Positions 49,777 to 62,940 of a DNA stretch of 64,000 bases are shown here, piece by piece. The stretch is from the NCBI RefSeq assembly GCF_030052815.1, contig NC_079501.1, positions 81,287,979-81,351,978 of the forward strand, written 5' to 3'. Position numbers and translations under genes: made by a program. Within the stretch, counting starts at the first letter, position 1. Every line of letters starts with the position of its first letter. Below the pieces are notes generated by a model. The model saw only the letters and a program-made list of their open reading frames with translations. It was not told where the DNA came from and did not search any database. Source of the DNA: Hevea brasiliensis. Lineage: Eukaryota; Streptophyta; Magnoliopsida; Malpighiales; Euphorbiaceae.

Positions 49777-50204
49777 TTATTTTGCTATTAGTTTTAAGAT
49801 TGTGTTTTTCAAGTGTGTTCTATAAATAGGAATTATGGAAATATAAGAGTAGTTGGAGCTTAGGCTTTTATGAACTATATATGTGTGTGTGTGTGGATAT
49901 GGTCCATTATTTCTAAAAGTGCGTCTTTGATTTTTTTTTTTATTTAATACAAATTGATAATAAGGACTAGATTTATTGATGTGTGATTGTAGACACCTAT
50001 TTTTTACTCCTCTGAATGCATCCTTTGTAAAGGTAGTAAGAAGCCTTAGGATGATAACTTCAATGTATGCCAAGAAATCTCTTCCATATGCAGCTGTCTG
50101 TCTATCCTCCATCTGAATCGAGTGATCCTCCATCTAAACAAATCGAAGCTCTAAGTAAGCTAAGGCATCATATAGGTTATGAGAAGACGATGATAAACAT
50201 CTGC
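49777..50204 (-). pseudogene. Downstream part of the degenerate ORF region split by the solo LTR
   Basis: A minus-strand frame of 118 codons with low-complexity and asparagine-rich tail, no family match beyond its continuity with 54015-55076 across the TCTGC insertion site. I treat it as the 3' remainder of that element, not an independent gene. Confidence 0.35.
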
Positions 50205-53200
50205 TGTAATACCCTTATATTAAGCAGTCTATGCATTCTATTGTTCCGGTGACTGATATTTGTCTGGACAGTCTGGATGTTCAGAAGCATATTTAAGTCA
50301 CTTAGAAAAGCCTTAAATAAAAATTAATAGTAATTACGTGATGGTAAAATTGAAATAAAAAAAACAAAGCATAAAGGGTTAAATGAGCCAAGGCTACAGC
50401 GATGGGTGATCGAAACAGGAAGTGACTGCAAGGTCAGTCGCTGTCCTATTTTCGAGTGGGACTTTATGGCACCCCAGGCCTAAGAATTATTGCGAAGCTA
50501 AGAGTATTATGAAAACCACAGAAAAGAATCAAGAACTGGCTCAAATAATTAAACCAGGGTTCCGGAAGCAATTAAATGCTACTGGAAAAACGGATCAGAT
50601 CGGTAAGGGGCAATTTGGTCAATTCACCCTTAGAGCTGACTTTTGGCATAATTATCCAATAAAATGTAAGAAATTAAAATTATGAAAGATTGATTAAAAT
50701 ATGAAGATTTGTGTAAAAGAAAGGAAAAGGAAATAAGAAAATTTGGGAATTATGACATCATCATGAGGTATGCATAACACAATAAATTAGTATTTTTAAA
50801 TATTGGAAAAAAATGGGATAATTGTCTACTTAAGTGGCCAATTAAATTAAAGAAAAAAAAATTGAGTCTTCTTCTTCATGTGGCTGCCCCATCTCTCTCT
50901 CTCATCTCTTTCATTCCTTTTCTTCTTCCTCCATGGAAGCTCACCCAAGCTTTCCAAAACCCTAAAATTAACCATCAATTTTAGACTTCTCTTAAATAAA
51001 AATTATCCTTGAGTCTTGATTTGAAGAGTGAAAGTGAAAAAGAAAAGGAAATTTGAAGAATTAGAGAAGATAGAAAAACTTCATTTGAGGTAAGTAATCT
51101 AAGCTTTCTTTTGTATAATTGAGTGAATTAATGTTGAGTATGATGAATTTATATTAAAGAAACTTGAAAGAAATTGCATGATTTGGAAGAGTCAAATTTC
51201 GGTAAGCTTATATAGTTAAAGGAATTGATGAGTTTAAATGGAATAAATGGTGTTTATGGGAGTTGTTTAGTGTGTATATGTGATTAGCATGTTAGGTTTG
51301 CATGGGTTGTATGAAATTGATATTTGAGAATTAGGGTTTGAGTAATGAAGTTAGGGTTTTGTTCATGTGTTATGGAATTGGAGTTCTAATGGTCAATTAG
51401 TGACCATTTGATGAAGTTTGACCCCAATTTGGAAGTAATTATGGCTTTGAATTTGAAAGAGGTATGCTGCCTCAATGTTGGAATTCTGGACCCTTTGAAT
51501 TAATGTGTTCATGGGGTTATATCTTGAGCTATGTTGCTCCAATTGGTGCAAGGCCAATTGAAGGTGAAACTAGACACATAATAACACAACTTTGATGAAG
51601 GAACCTTGCCCAGAAAACAAACTTAGGATGACTTAAAAATTGGCCAAGTCTGGGTAACCAATTCTAGACCTGGTAAAAGTGACCAAATGAACAATTGGCC
51701 ATAACTTGGAGTAGACAGGTCCAAATGATCTGAGTTTTATACCATTGGAAAGCTATGATATAGTACTACAACTTTTATAAAGAACACAATCCTAAATTCT
51801 GACCATAACCAAGTCAATTTGCCACCTAAAGTTGGGTAACCAAAACTGCCAGAACCTAAAAATTTGCCCAGAAATTTGGACTTTGTCAATCCGGCTAGTT
51901 ATGGTTAAATGGCCATAACTTGAGCTACAAAACTCTAAATAGAGTGATTCAAAAAGGAAATTAAAGCTAGGACACTAAGGAACAACTTTGATGAAGAAAA
52001 GCTAGCCAAATTCCTACTATAGAAGGTCCAATGGAACAGTAGAAACAAGTGACCTAAAAATGAAATTTTGGAATTTCATGTAGGGAGTTTGGAATTCCAA
52101 TTGGCAATCAATGCCAACATAATTGTAACCCAAAATGTGGTATGTGTGTGCAATTAGAACTAGTATACCCCTTAAGTATGAAAAAGTCAATATTTTGACT
52201 TGAATAGTAAAGTGAATAGTAACCACAAATACAACAATTGCAAAGAACTCAAAAGTTATAAATTTTAGTGGATGAATTAAGTGTACAAAATTTAATTATT
52301 GAATTTATTAATTAGAAATAAATTGAATAGATATTGAAACACTCTAGTTATGTGTTTCAGTGGGAAAGGAGTCCTCCAAGGAAGGAGGAGGAATTGAACC
52401 AAGATAAGCATAGATCAAAAGTTTGTGCACAACTAGCTTATTTTATGTTTTAAATTTATAATGAGTTTTGGATGACTTTGATAATTGTATTTTCTCTTGT
52501 GTACAAGAACTTTACTTTATTGAATGACTTTATATGATTTAATTATGTTTTCTCCTATGTATTTAAGGATTTATTGCATGGTTTGAGAATTATAAATTAT
52601 TAATTGTACATTTAAGGTATTGTCAATATTGTGGATGAATTTACAATGATTAAATATGTTTAGTGATTTGTGAATACTTTTTGTGAATAAAAATTGTTTT
52701 AAAAATGATTTGAAACCACAGTTGGCATGGCAATATGATCGAATTCCTCATTAGCTTATATAATGGGATGAATTGAAGTTTCTCTTTGGCTGAAGTGTTG
52801 AGGTGTGTGCTAGTTGAGGAAGAAATGAATGAGTACTCATCTTTGCTAGCTAGCCCGTGTATACCCCTTTAGCCTTTGGTTATTGGGAGAATTGGCTTTG
52901 TTGTGGTGTATAACCCGACATTGTTTTAGTGTCATGCTCTAAGCTGTGTGAATATTTTCAACATCCTTTAAATTATGATAATTTGATAAATTGTGATCGA
53001 AATAAATATTTGTTAGTGATTGAAAAATATTATATTGTTTTATGATTTAAAAGAATTATGGATAAATTATTACTATTTGATCAAAAGGTTATTCTAATGA
53101 ATAATTTGCATGATTGAAAATATTGGTTTTTGGGTGTCATGAATTTTGAAGGATTTAGAAATGTTCAAATTTTTATTTTTTATGGTTTGGCAAAGCATAA

Positions 53201-54009
53201 CTTGTATTAAGTTTTAAATTATTAGTTTGTGTACCACTGAGTTTATTGCTCAGCGATAGCTTTGTATGTTGTCGCAGGTGAAAGAAAATATAGAGCAGCT
53301 GAGTGAGACCACTTGAAGACGGATTGGGACTATTTTCGGGTAAAACATAGATATATCCTTGTACATTAAGTTTTGATGTAATCATGTAATTATATGTGTG
53401 TAATTTTATTCGAGCAGTTGTATAAACTCTTTTGTTATATTATTTTAGAATGTAATCAAGTACAAATTATTGTAATATTAATCTGTAATTTTATTTACCC
53501 GTATATTTTTGAAACTTAATTTTAGTACCCTACTGAATGTAATATTTAAATTTCTTTCCAAGGTTTGTGAAGGATGAATTAATTTCTTTATAATTGAATT
53601 TACGAGAATGAAATGAGATATTTCAGTGTTTGATTTAATTCAACTTGAGTTTGATGGTATTGACTTGTGGGATGATATTAAAATTATTGGAGTTGTGGTT
53701 AAATCAAATATTAGAATTATTTTTCACAGGTTTTGAAGAACTGTTTTCTCAAATTATAGCTGGTATTCTGTCGAAATTTCTGAAAAATTTATGAAAAGTT
53801 TATCATAAATAACAATTTGATTTATGACTTAGTGTCAATTAAAGGTTTTTAATACCTTTTCAAAATTACCCACCACTTTAGAAATGAATGGAAATTTGTT
53901 TTAAAATCCCTTGTAGTATATTTGATGGGTTACCGGTAGGCGAAGTTCAGTAATTCATTAGGTGTACTATGGGATCATGTTATGCCTTATGGAGGGGTAA
54001 GGTGTGACA
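50205..54009 (+). mobile_element. Solo chromovirus-type LTR, 3.8 kb, target duplication TCTGC
   Basis: It begins TGTAATACCCTTATATTAAG and ends GGAGGGGTAAGGTGTGACA. TCTGC flanks both sides exactly (50200-50204 and 54010-54014). It shares motifs with the other LTRs here (TTCCGGTGACTG; GCTCCAATTGGTGCAAGGCC; CACTGAGTTTATTGCTCAGC), and its 3' end matches, in reverse, the start of the LTR at 44294. No internal domain lies next to it. ORFs within it are incidental. Confidence 0.93.
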
Positions 54010-54014
54010 TCTGC

Positions 54015-55076
54015 TACTCATATGTTGTTGTCTATTCCATACATATCTATCTATCTGTTCTCTATCTGAATCTGTTGATCCTCCATCTGAATGACTGTGA
54101 TGACTCACCCTAGTCTGTAGCTCCACTCACAATAGCCGCTATTGTAGCTGCTTCAACCTGATTAGTAGACTCTAGGATGGATGCTTTTTGAGTCTGTGGC
54201 CTTTAGGATGGTGTGGGTTTATCTCTCCTAGCATTCTCATACATGTCTTGATAGACATTAAGCCCCATGTGTGGAAGAGTGTCCATGGTATAGAGACCAT
54301 AGTCTCTGGGGATAGTTATTGTGACCTCAGTGCTAGGGTCTACTTTAAAGGCTCAAAGAAGTTGGATGATCAAATGACCATATGGGAGACAAGCAATCAA
54401 GTATTTAAGAACCGTGGTCTTGGTGTGAATTATGAGGATAAGTAGGTTTAGAGGATGTCACTCTAGAAGATAGGTCATAACAAACATGTTAGAGTAGGTG
54501 AGGTTAGACCTACAACCAGATCTAAGGATGATCTCATTTGTAACTATATGGTGAACCACTTTGGGAATAGCCCTAAGGTGAGCAGCAAGTAGGTGTACAA
54601 GTCTCCATTATAGTTAGCTCGAGATACAGTGCTAACTTGCTCTTTAGGGGTAAAAGGCTTAGTTATCCACTGATGAGTGTTAGTGACAACTTCACCAATG
54701 TTGGATCGCTAGGTGCTCAACTAGAATAGTAGGTGTGATGAGAACTAAGTAGAATAGGTGGGTTTGAGTGACGGAAGGTGTGTAAATTTGCATAGAAATC
54801 TCTAACTAGGTTCTCTTAGGTAGGCCCAAGAGTGTTGATAAGAGAATTCTAACCTTGGGTTACAAAAGGCTCAAAGAAGCCATTTGTGCTAAAGTGAAGG
54901 ACCAACTCTGGGTTAATGTGTTGACCAAGGTGCTCAAACCATTTAGAAAAAGGAGTAAACTGCTTAGAGTTCCTAGTTACTACGGGATACTCAAAGGCTA
55001 GAAGGGTTTGCATTGACTAGGGAACTCTACTAGACTTTCTCTTATGAAGTTTGGCACTAGCTCTCTTTTAATCCAT
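54015..55076 (-). pseudogene. Degenerate plant retroelement ORF (putative plant transposon protein type)
   Basis: On the minus strand a frame opens at ATG 55076 with stops soon after. Readable blocks are SKQFTPFSKWFEHLGQHINP, NGFFEPFVTQG and, after further stops, ENLVRDFYANLHTF. The last resembles the VREFYANL motif of the plant 'putative transposon protein' family often carried by LTR elements. Several stops and frameshifts follow. The 3.8-kb solo LTR is inserted in its downstream part: sequence continues, without the extra target copy, from 54014 to 50204 and on to about 49800. There a Gln/Met-rich stretch (MEDHSIQMEDRQTAAYGRD) is still open. Function and element class remain uncertain. Confidence 0.5.
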
Positions 55077-55164
55077 AGAGATAAGAAAAAAAGTAGAGAC
55101 AGAAATGGAAACACCGCAACAAGGGAGAGCCAAGAGAAAATGTAATCCAAGGCCTCAAAACTTA

Positions 55165-57196
55165 ACAAAACTCGATGAAGCTTTTTATTAACTAGATTTC
55201 TTTTTTCATCATTGTCAAGCTTGGTGTTTGTACTCATTAGAGTTCTACTTGGCTTGCTATTCTCCATCCCAAATCTTTTAATCAAGTCTTTGGTGTACTT
55301 GGCTTGGTTAATAAAGATGTCATCCTTAGCTTGCTTGATTTGAAACCCAAGGAAGAATTTGAGTTCTCCCATTATGCACATCTTAAACTCACTGTTCATA
55401 GTGTTAGAGAACTCTTCACACAAACACTCATTAGTAGCACAAAATACAATATTATCAACATATATTTGTATTATAAGGATGTCGTGATCATGATTTTTAA
55501 CAAAAAGAGTTGTATCAAATTTGCCTCTTGAAAAACTTAGTAAAAGAAAATTACTTAGCCCTTCATACCAAACTCTAGAAGCTTGTTTCAAACCATACAA
55601 GACTTTGGTCAATTTAAAAACATGATTAGGAAATTCATGGTTTTTAAAATTGGGAGGTTGCTCAACATACACCTCCTCATCAACAAAACCATTTGAAAAA
55701 GCACTTTTCACATCCATTTGAAAGAGTCTAAAATTCATATATAATGCATATGCAAGTAAGATTCTAATGGCCTCTAATCTAGCTACGGGGGCAAAAGTCT
55801 CATTATGGTCAATGCCCTTCTCTTGTGTATAGTCTTTGGCTGCTAACCTAGCTTTGTTCCTAGTTATGTTTCCATATTCATCTAGCTTATTTCTAAGCAC
55901 CCATTTGGTGCCTATAGATGGATAGTTCTTAGGCCTGGGAACTAAGGTCCAAACCTTATTCCTTTCAAATTAGTTGAGTTCTTCTTGCATAGTAAGCATC
56001 CAACTTTCATCAGTAATGGCCTCATCTATGGACTTAGGTTTTATTTGTGAAATAAATGCAAGATTATTACATATATTTCTAAAAGAGGATCTAGTTGTTA
56101 CCCTTTTGAAGTTTCACTAATGATTTGGTCCTTGGGATGATCCTTCTTAAAGGTCAATCCTTAGGCGAGTCTTATTGAACTCTTTGATATGGAACTATTT
56201 GCCCTTGTTGCTCTTAGAGTTCAACTTCATCTTCTAATACCTTCAAGGGTTCTTCCTTGGGTTAAGCTTGATCTCAACTAGGTTGGGGATCCTCAAGGGT
56301 TAACTCATCAAGATTACTTACAAAATTATCATCATAAGAACTATCCTTTCTAGGAGAAAAGGGATTAGCTTCATCAATTACAATATGCATTGATTCTTCA
56401 ATAACTAAGATTCTCTTATTGAATACTCTATATGCCTTACCAGATGTAAAATACCCTAAAAACCTTCATCAATTTTAGAGCCAAACTTATCTAAATTATC
56501 CTTAGTATTCAGAATGAAGCATTTACAACAAAATACTCTAAAACAACCTACTTTAGGTTTCTTTCCATTCCAAAGCTCATAAGGATTTTCTTTAGAAAAG
56601 GTATAATTAAAACTCTATTTGAAACATAGCAAGCCATATTAATGGCCTCTGCTCAAAAATAGGTAGATAATTTTTATTCATTTGACATAGTCCTCCCTAT
56701 ATCTAAAAGAGTTTATTTTTTCTTTCAACAATACCATTTTACTGGGGGAGTCCTGAGAAATGAAAATTTGTGAGTGATCCCTAGTGAGTCACAATATTTT
56801 TTAAATATTTTATTATCAAATTCTCTACCATGATCACTCCTAATAGAAGAAAACCAAAAAACCTTTTTCATTTTAAACCTCTTTTGAAAATCTTTCAAAA
56901 ACATTAAAATAATTCATCCTCATGAGCAAGGAATGCAAACCAAGTATACCTAGAGTGGTCATTAATAATAACAAATGTATAATGTGTGCTGCCTAAGCTA
57001 GCTACTCTTGTTGGACCAAACAAGTCCATATGCAACAATTGAAGAGGTCTAGATGTAGATACCTTGTGAATTGACTTGAATGAACTCTTGACTTGCTTAC
57101 CCATTTGAAATGCATCACACACTTTGTCTTTTTGAAACTTGATATTTTGAAGCCCTTCAACAAGCTCATCCTTGTTCAAGTTTGCAAGAAGCTCTA
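55165..57196 (-). pseudogene. Ty1/Copia pol remnant: integrase and reverse transcriptase
   Basis: Integrase blocks on the minus strand run from 57196: LNKDELVEGLQNI, LLHMDLFGPTRV, VIINDHSRYTWF and, after frame breaks, a degenerate SDHGREF. RT is open from 55900 with KARLAAKDYTQEKG, FQMDVKSAFSNGF, VLYGLKQASRVWYE and YVDNIVFCA. The copia active site is YVDD, so the second catalytic Asp is Asn here (GAT to AAT). The motifs KFFLGFQIKQ and YTKDLIKRFGMEN follow, and similarity ends near 55165. RNase H and both LTRs are missing. The element was cut at 57197 by a 6.7-kb insertion and continues at 63891-64000. Confidence 0.9.
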
Positions 57197-57966
57197 TATA
57201 ACGCCCTCACTTTAGGTAGTCCATACATTCTATTATTCTGGTAACTAACGTCTGTCTGGATAGCCAGAATATCTGGAACTATATTTCAACTAGAGTGAGG
57301 AGTCATAAATAACTCAAATAATGACAAGAAAAATTAAGGAAAAATTTTAGAAGATGGAATGCAAGAGGTTAAATGAGCCGGAGTTACGACGATGGGTAAC
57401 CCTAACGGGAAGCGACTGTGAAGACAGTTAGCAACCCTAGATCCATGAAGAACCCTGTGAAATAATTATTAGGACTTAAGTGAACGATTTTTAAGATTTA
57501 TATGATAATAGAATGCTAAGAAAATACAAGAAAAATTATGTAAATCAGTACAGACAATTTTAGCTTAGTATGCACAACGAAGGGCCTTTTGGTCATTTCA
57601 CTTTCAGAGATGATTTTTGACCAACTTGTCCATTTAAGTAAGTGAGATTTATGTCATAAGATATGAATAAATATTAACGAAAATTTAATTAAAAATGAGT
57701 AAAAGAAAGAAGAAAGAAAAATCAAACAAAATGAAAATTAAAACTCAATTATGACATAAGCATGATGAAAGAATGATGCAATTAAAATTTCTTAGCCAAT
57801 CACAATTAGACATGCTTAACTATAAAAGCAAAAAGACAGAAAAATAAACCAAAAATCAGCCATCTTCTTCCACTTTCTTGCTTGATTGAGTGTGACATGC
57901 CTTGCTTAGCTACACTGTAGACGGGTGAGGGGTGTCATAGTGTAGACGAGTGAAGGGTGTCACACT
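57197..57966 (+). repeat. Plus-oriented chromovirus LTR, internally deleted
   Basis: It begins TATAACGCCCTCACTTTAGG and matches in direct order the minus-strand start of the LTR at 57967-61045 for about 690 bp, with few differences. It then jumps from the CTTCTTCCACTTTCTTGC region to the conserved 3' end (GAGTGTGACATGCC). The last 55 bp contain a tandem duplication of TGTAGACGGGTGAGGGGTGT. Confidence 0.8.
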
Positions 57967-60900
57967 CGGTGCCGAAACGCCTTAACTTAACTTATTACAT
58001 TTCCTATTATTCACAATTTTATTTATTAATGTAGGGCCAATTTATTAACCAGAGAAACTGCTGGAGTTTCTCCTAAATTATTCACAATTTTGACGATTTT
58101 CACCTGTTAAAAATCTTAACAATAATTCCAAATATATATATAATTTTACCCAATCTCAAATTTCATCTCAATATCTCAAACTCAAATTTTTATTCATTCC
58201 ATGCACAAATAAAGTCATCATCACATTCATAAATAAAATACTCAATTTCATTAATTTACAAAATTTATAAATAATTACATAAGTTCATAATTTACATGAC
58301 AAAATAAAAGTCTAACTACAAAATACAGAATCAATGATAGGTCTAGTAAGTCCTACCAAAATACACTGCATTGATGAAGTGATACAGTCTGACATCGATG
58401 CAGATCCAAAATCTTAGACTTCCAGTCTATGGTCTACTGGGCTCTTTCTCGATATCTCCAGTACCTATGCGTGGCAAAAAGTGAAGCACTAAGCGTAAAG
58501 CTTAGTGGTGCCAATATAATATAAAAATAAACTAAATAATTAAATATGCAGAAATTATGTCATTATTTCATACAGACTGAATTTTTAGAAAATTTTTGTA
58601 ATATCCTTAATTTAATGATTTTTATGTTCATTATTTAGTTGTAAATTTATTTAAAAACTTATTTTAATTGCCCAAGTAACCTATAATAGTTGACTAGACT
58701 GGATAAACGGTAAACTAGTACTGGGTACCAAGTACCTTGAGCCGTCATATCATCAGTCACATAGTGTCTACCAGGTGTGCAACCGAACAACTAACAAGCC
58801 ATAATAACAATCGGGCATAAAGTCGAGTATGTCAAGAATATCAAAATGGCCAAAAGCCAAAACATCACGAAAAGACAATAAGAGCCATAAATCACGAAAT
58901 GGCACGAAGGCAGAGGCAGTACTATAATCAGAACCCTATTGGCATGCCAACCTATCCAAACCAATCATACTAGGCATACTAGGGCATATTAACAAAGTTA
59001 GGTTTTGGTTCTTTGCATTTGATGTTATTTGGGTTATTATTCACATTACTATTCATGCAAATTTTAACTATCTCATAAATAATTGGTATACAAGTTCTAA
59101 ACACATGGTCATACCACATTTTGAGTTATAAACTTGTTGGCATTAATTGCCAATTAAAATTCAAAGCTTCCCAGAAGAAATTTCAAATTTTCAGTTTTTG
59201 TCACATATGTTTACTGTTCCATTGGACCAATCTACAATGGAAATTTGGCTAAACTTTCTTCAATCAAAGCTGTTCCTTAATGTCTCTACTTTGATTCCCT
59301 TTTTGAATCACTCCATTTGGAGTTTTTTAGCTCAAGTTATGACATTTTTACTATAACTGGCCGGATTGGTCCATGTCCAGAATTTCTAGGCAAATTTTGG
59401 TTCTGGCAGTTTTGATAAGCTAATTTTAGTTAGCATTTTGATTAGGTTATGGTTATAATTTGAATTTTTGTCCTTCATGAAAGTTGTTCTACTATGTCTA
59501 AGCTTTCCATGAGTTTAAGAATCAGGTCATTTGGACCTCTCTACACAAAGTTATGGCCATTTGAATAAACACTGTTTATATAGTTATTTTTTCTAGGTCC
59601 AGAGTTTAGATACTCGGATTCAAGCCAAATTTAGGTTATCTTAGGTTGGTTCTCTAGGTAGAGTCTCTCCATGAAAAATGTGGCATTATGTTCCTAGTTT
59701 CACCTCCAATTGGCCTTACACCAATTGAAGTTACACAATTCAACTTATGGCTGCCCAAACCCACTGGACTCAAAGTCTAGAATTCCTAACACATAGGGCA
59801 GCTCACCCAATTCACCATTCAATGCCATAATCACTTTCATTTTAAGGTCAAATGGTCACTAATTGACCTTAAGAACACTAATTTACCATAAATTTGGCAA
59901 AACCCTAATTTGGCTCAAAGCCCTAATTTCCAACATTTCAATCTTACACCACACATGGAAATTGAGGCCTTAATCCATATATACTCAACAAACTCCTCAC
60001 TAATCAACTTTAATCTAATTGAAAACCGTCATAACCCTGACCAACTCATGGCTGCCGAAATTCAAGGGTAGTCCAACATGCATATTTTTGTTTCAATTTC
60101 AACAATTTCTAGCTTAACTTAAGTCCCTAACAATGAATAAAGAAAGAGAAAGATAAGAATTGGCACTAACCTTGAAGTGAGCCAATTCCAAGCTTGCTAA
60201 ACTTCTCCTTTTCTACTTTTTTTGCTGCCTAGTGCTTGTTTAAGGTGCAAGGCCAATTTTTTGTGAAGGACTCAAGAGGTTTTATGGTGAATATGGGCAG
60301 GAAATGAAGCTTGCTTGGGAAAAACAATGGTGGAGCTTTCCAAAGGGAGTTTCGGCTAAGTAAGAAGGTGGAAGAAGATGGCCGATTTTTTGGTTTATTT
60401 TTCTCTCTTTTTGCTTTTATATTTAAGCTTGTCTAATTGTGATTGGCTAAGAAATTTTAATTGCATCATTCTTTCATCATGCTTATGTCATAATTGGGAT
60501 TTAATTTTCATTTTGTTTGATTTTTCTTTCTTCTTTCTTTTACTCATTTTTAATTAAATTTTCATCAATATTTATTCATATTTTATGACATAAATCTCAC
60601 TTACTTAAATGGACAAGTTGGTCAAAATTCATCTCTAAAGGTGAAATGACCAAAATGCCCTTCGTTGTGCTTACTAAGCTAAAATTGTCTGTGCCAATTT
60701 ATATAATTTTTATTGTATTTTCTTAGCATTCTATTGTCATCTAAACCTTAAAAATCCTTCACTTAAGTCCTAATAATTATTTCACAGGGTTCCCCACGGG
60801 TCTAGAGTTGCTAACTATCTTCACAGTCGCTTCCCGTTAGGGTTACCCATTGCCGTAACTCCGGCTCATTTAACCTCTTGCATTCCATCTTCTAAAATTT

Positions 60901-61045
60901 TTCCTTAATTTTTCTTATCTTTATTTGAGTTATTTATGACTCCTCACTCTAGTTGAAATATAGTTCCAGACATTCTGGCTGTCCGGACAGACGTTAGTTA
61001 CCGGAACAGTAGAATGTACAGACTACCTAAAGTGAGGGCGTTACA
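57967..61045 (-). repeat. Minus-oriented 3' LTR of a truncated chromovirus
   Basis: On the minus strand it starts TGTAACGCCCTCACTTTAGG at 61045 and runs to CGGCACCGAGTGTG near 57967. There it merges tail-to-tail with the plus-oriented LTR. It follows a PPT-like GAGGGAAAGAGC (61057-61046) and the pol end, so it is the 3' LTR. About the last 40 bp of its 3' end are missing or shared at the junction. Confidence 0.87.
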
Positions 61046-62400
61046 GCTCTTTCCCTCAAATAAAAATTTCGTCCTTGAAATTTACCTGATGCAAAAAGTT
61101 GAGGGAATTGTTGCCTCATCGCTTCTTCACTTTTTTAGGTTGCCTCTTCGGTGTTGTGGTGCCTTCAAAGCACTTTCACTAGTGGAATCTACTTATTTCT
61201 CAATTCTTTCACTTTCCGAGCCAGAATCTTTATTGGTTCCTTTTCATATGTCAAATCTAGTTGTATTTCAATCTCTTCCATTGATATGACATGTGAAGGG
61301 TCTGATTGGTATCTTCTTAGCATAAACACGTGAAACACATTATAAATTTTATCTAGCTCTGATGGTAAAGCTAGCCTATAGGCCACTGGACCCACACGTT
61401 CAATGACTTCATATGGGCCAATGAACCTAGGGCTTAACTTACCCTTTTTCCCAAATCTCAATATATTTTTCCATGGTGATACTTTGAGAAATACCTTGTC
61501 ACCAACTTCATATTCTATGTCTTTTCTCCTCAAGTCAGCATAAGACTTCTGTCTGTTTGAGGCAGCCTTCAAATTAGCTTTTATCAACTTCACCTTTTCT
61601 TCAGTTTGTTTCACCAGGTCTGGTCCCACAAGCTTATCTTCACCCAGTTCAGTCTAACACAACGGTGTTTTGCACCTCCTCCCTTCCAGTGCCTCATAAG
61701 GAGCCATTTGAATACTAGCTTGGTAGTTATTATTGTAAGCAAATTCTGCCAGTGGGAGATATCTGTCCCAACTTCTCTCAAACTCAATGATACAACTCCT
61801 TAGCATATCTTACCTATCACATACTTCATGTTATTACTATCATTTCAATTTAATATTTATAGTAATTCAACAAGTTTTCAAAGTTTACTTGAATCACCCA
61901 TTCTGACTATCCATCCGTTTGAGGATGAAAATCCGAGCTAAAATGGAGTTGTGTACCCAAGGCTTTTTGCAACTTCTTCCAAAATCTGGATGTGAACCTC
62001 GGGTCTCTATCAGATATAATGGAAATTGGGATCCATACAGTCTAACTATCTCACTGATATACAATTCTGCTAACTTCTCCAGTGAATAGTCAGTTCTGAC
62101 TGGCATAAAATGTGCTGACTTGGTTAATCTATCAACTATTACCCATACTGCATCATGTTTCTTTTGGGTGAGAGGTAGACCACTAACAAAATCCATAGTG
62201 ACCCGATCCCATTTCCATTCAGGTATGCTTATAGGCTATAACAAACCTGATGAAACTTGATGTTCTACCTTGACCTACTGACATGTCAAGCATCTAGTCA
62301 CATAGTCAGCTATGTCTTTCTTCATACCAAGCCACCAAAAATGAGGTTTCAGATCATGGTACATTTTAGTACTTCCTGGGAACATAGCATAAATACTGTC
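61046..62400 (-). pseudogene. Chromovirus integrase and chromodomain remnant
   Basis: On the minus strand from 62400: the integrase zinc finger (FPGSTKMYHDLKPHFWW, then VTRCLTCQ), the core start TMDFVSGLPLTQKKHDAVW with DRLTKSAHFMPVRTDYS, then frame breaks. The later part reads SWDRYLPLAEFAYNNNY and MAPYEALEGRRC, followed by the C-terminal region open over 61629-61189 (RQKSYADLRRKDIEYE, KLSPRFIGPYEVIERV). The chromodomain carries TAG, TGA and TAA stops where Arg and Trp fit the family. RT and RNase H are absent. Similarity stops at 62400, where the TRIM array begins. It is the same family as 29448-30050. Confidence 0.88.
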
Positions 62401-62560
62401 CCAGCGACTGGTTGCTTCGCTTAGGATGGACGAGGTGAAAAGCTCCATGAAATATGGGAAACTCATCTCACATCAGAATGGGAGTGGAAGGTAATGATAT
62501 ATAAAATGAAGAAACTAATCACTAGAGGCGCCTTTTGGTGAAATGGCTTAGAGAGTTGGA

Positions 62561-62629
62561 AGAACTCCGTGGTTAAGCATGCTCGCTTGAGAGAAGACCT
62601 AGAATGGGTGACCTCCTGGGAAGTTCTCC
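62561..62629 (+). repeat. 5S rRNA-derived domain in TRIM LTR 1
   Basis: Matches the 3' half of 5S rRNA including the internal promoter (TTAAGCATGCTCG, AGAATGGGTGACCTCC). Changes at several positions and lack of the 5' half argue against a functional 5S gene. Confidence 0.75.
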
Positions 62630-62940
62630 ATTCCACCTATGGGACAAAACCGTGAGGCTTATGGCTAAAACGGACAATACCTCTAGTAGTTAGAGCCTGA
62701 CCATTACAATTAATATTAGAGCTAGAAGCTCCCTCAGTATGGTGCGTCGAGTGAGGATACTCTAGTCTTAAAGAGGTGAGCCAGCGACTGGTTGCTTTGC
62801 TTAGGATGGATGAGGCGAAAAGCTCCCTAAAAGATGGGAAACTCATCCCACATCGGAATAGAAGTAGAAGGTAATTATATATAAAATGGGGGAACTAATC
62901 ACTAGAGGCACCTTTTGGTGGAATGGCCTGGAGAGTTGGA

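Noticed and set aside
54188..54445. Plus-strand frame of 85 codons
   Set aside because: It is antisense to the degenerate retroelement ORF whose sense reading shows family-like motifs.
62275..62846. Two similar minus-strand frames starting MSFP
   Set aside because: Their similar starts are antisense translations of repeated TRIM LTRs. Only the part of the first one left of 62401 is real coding (chromovirus integrase).
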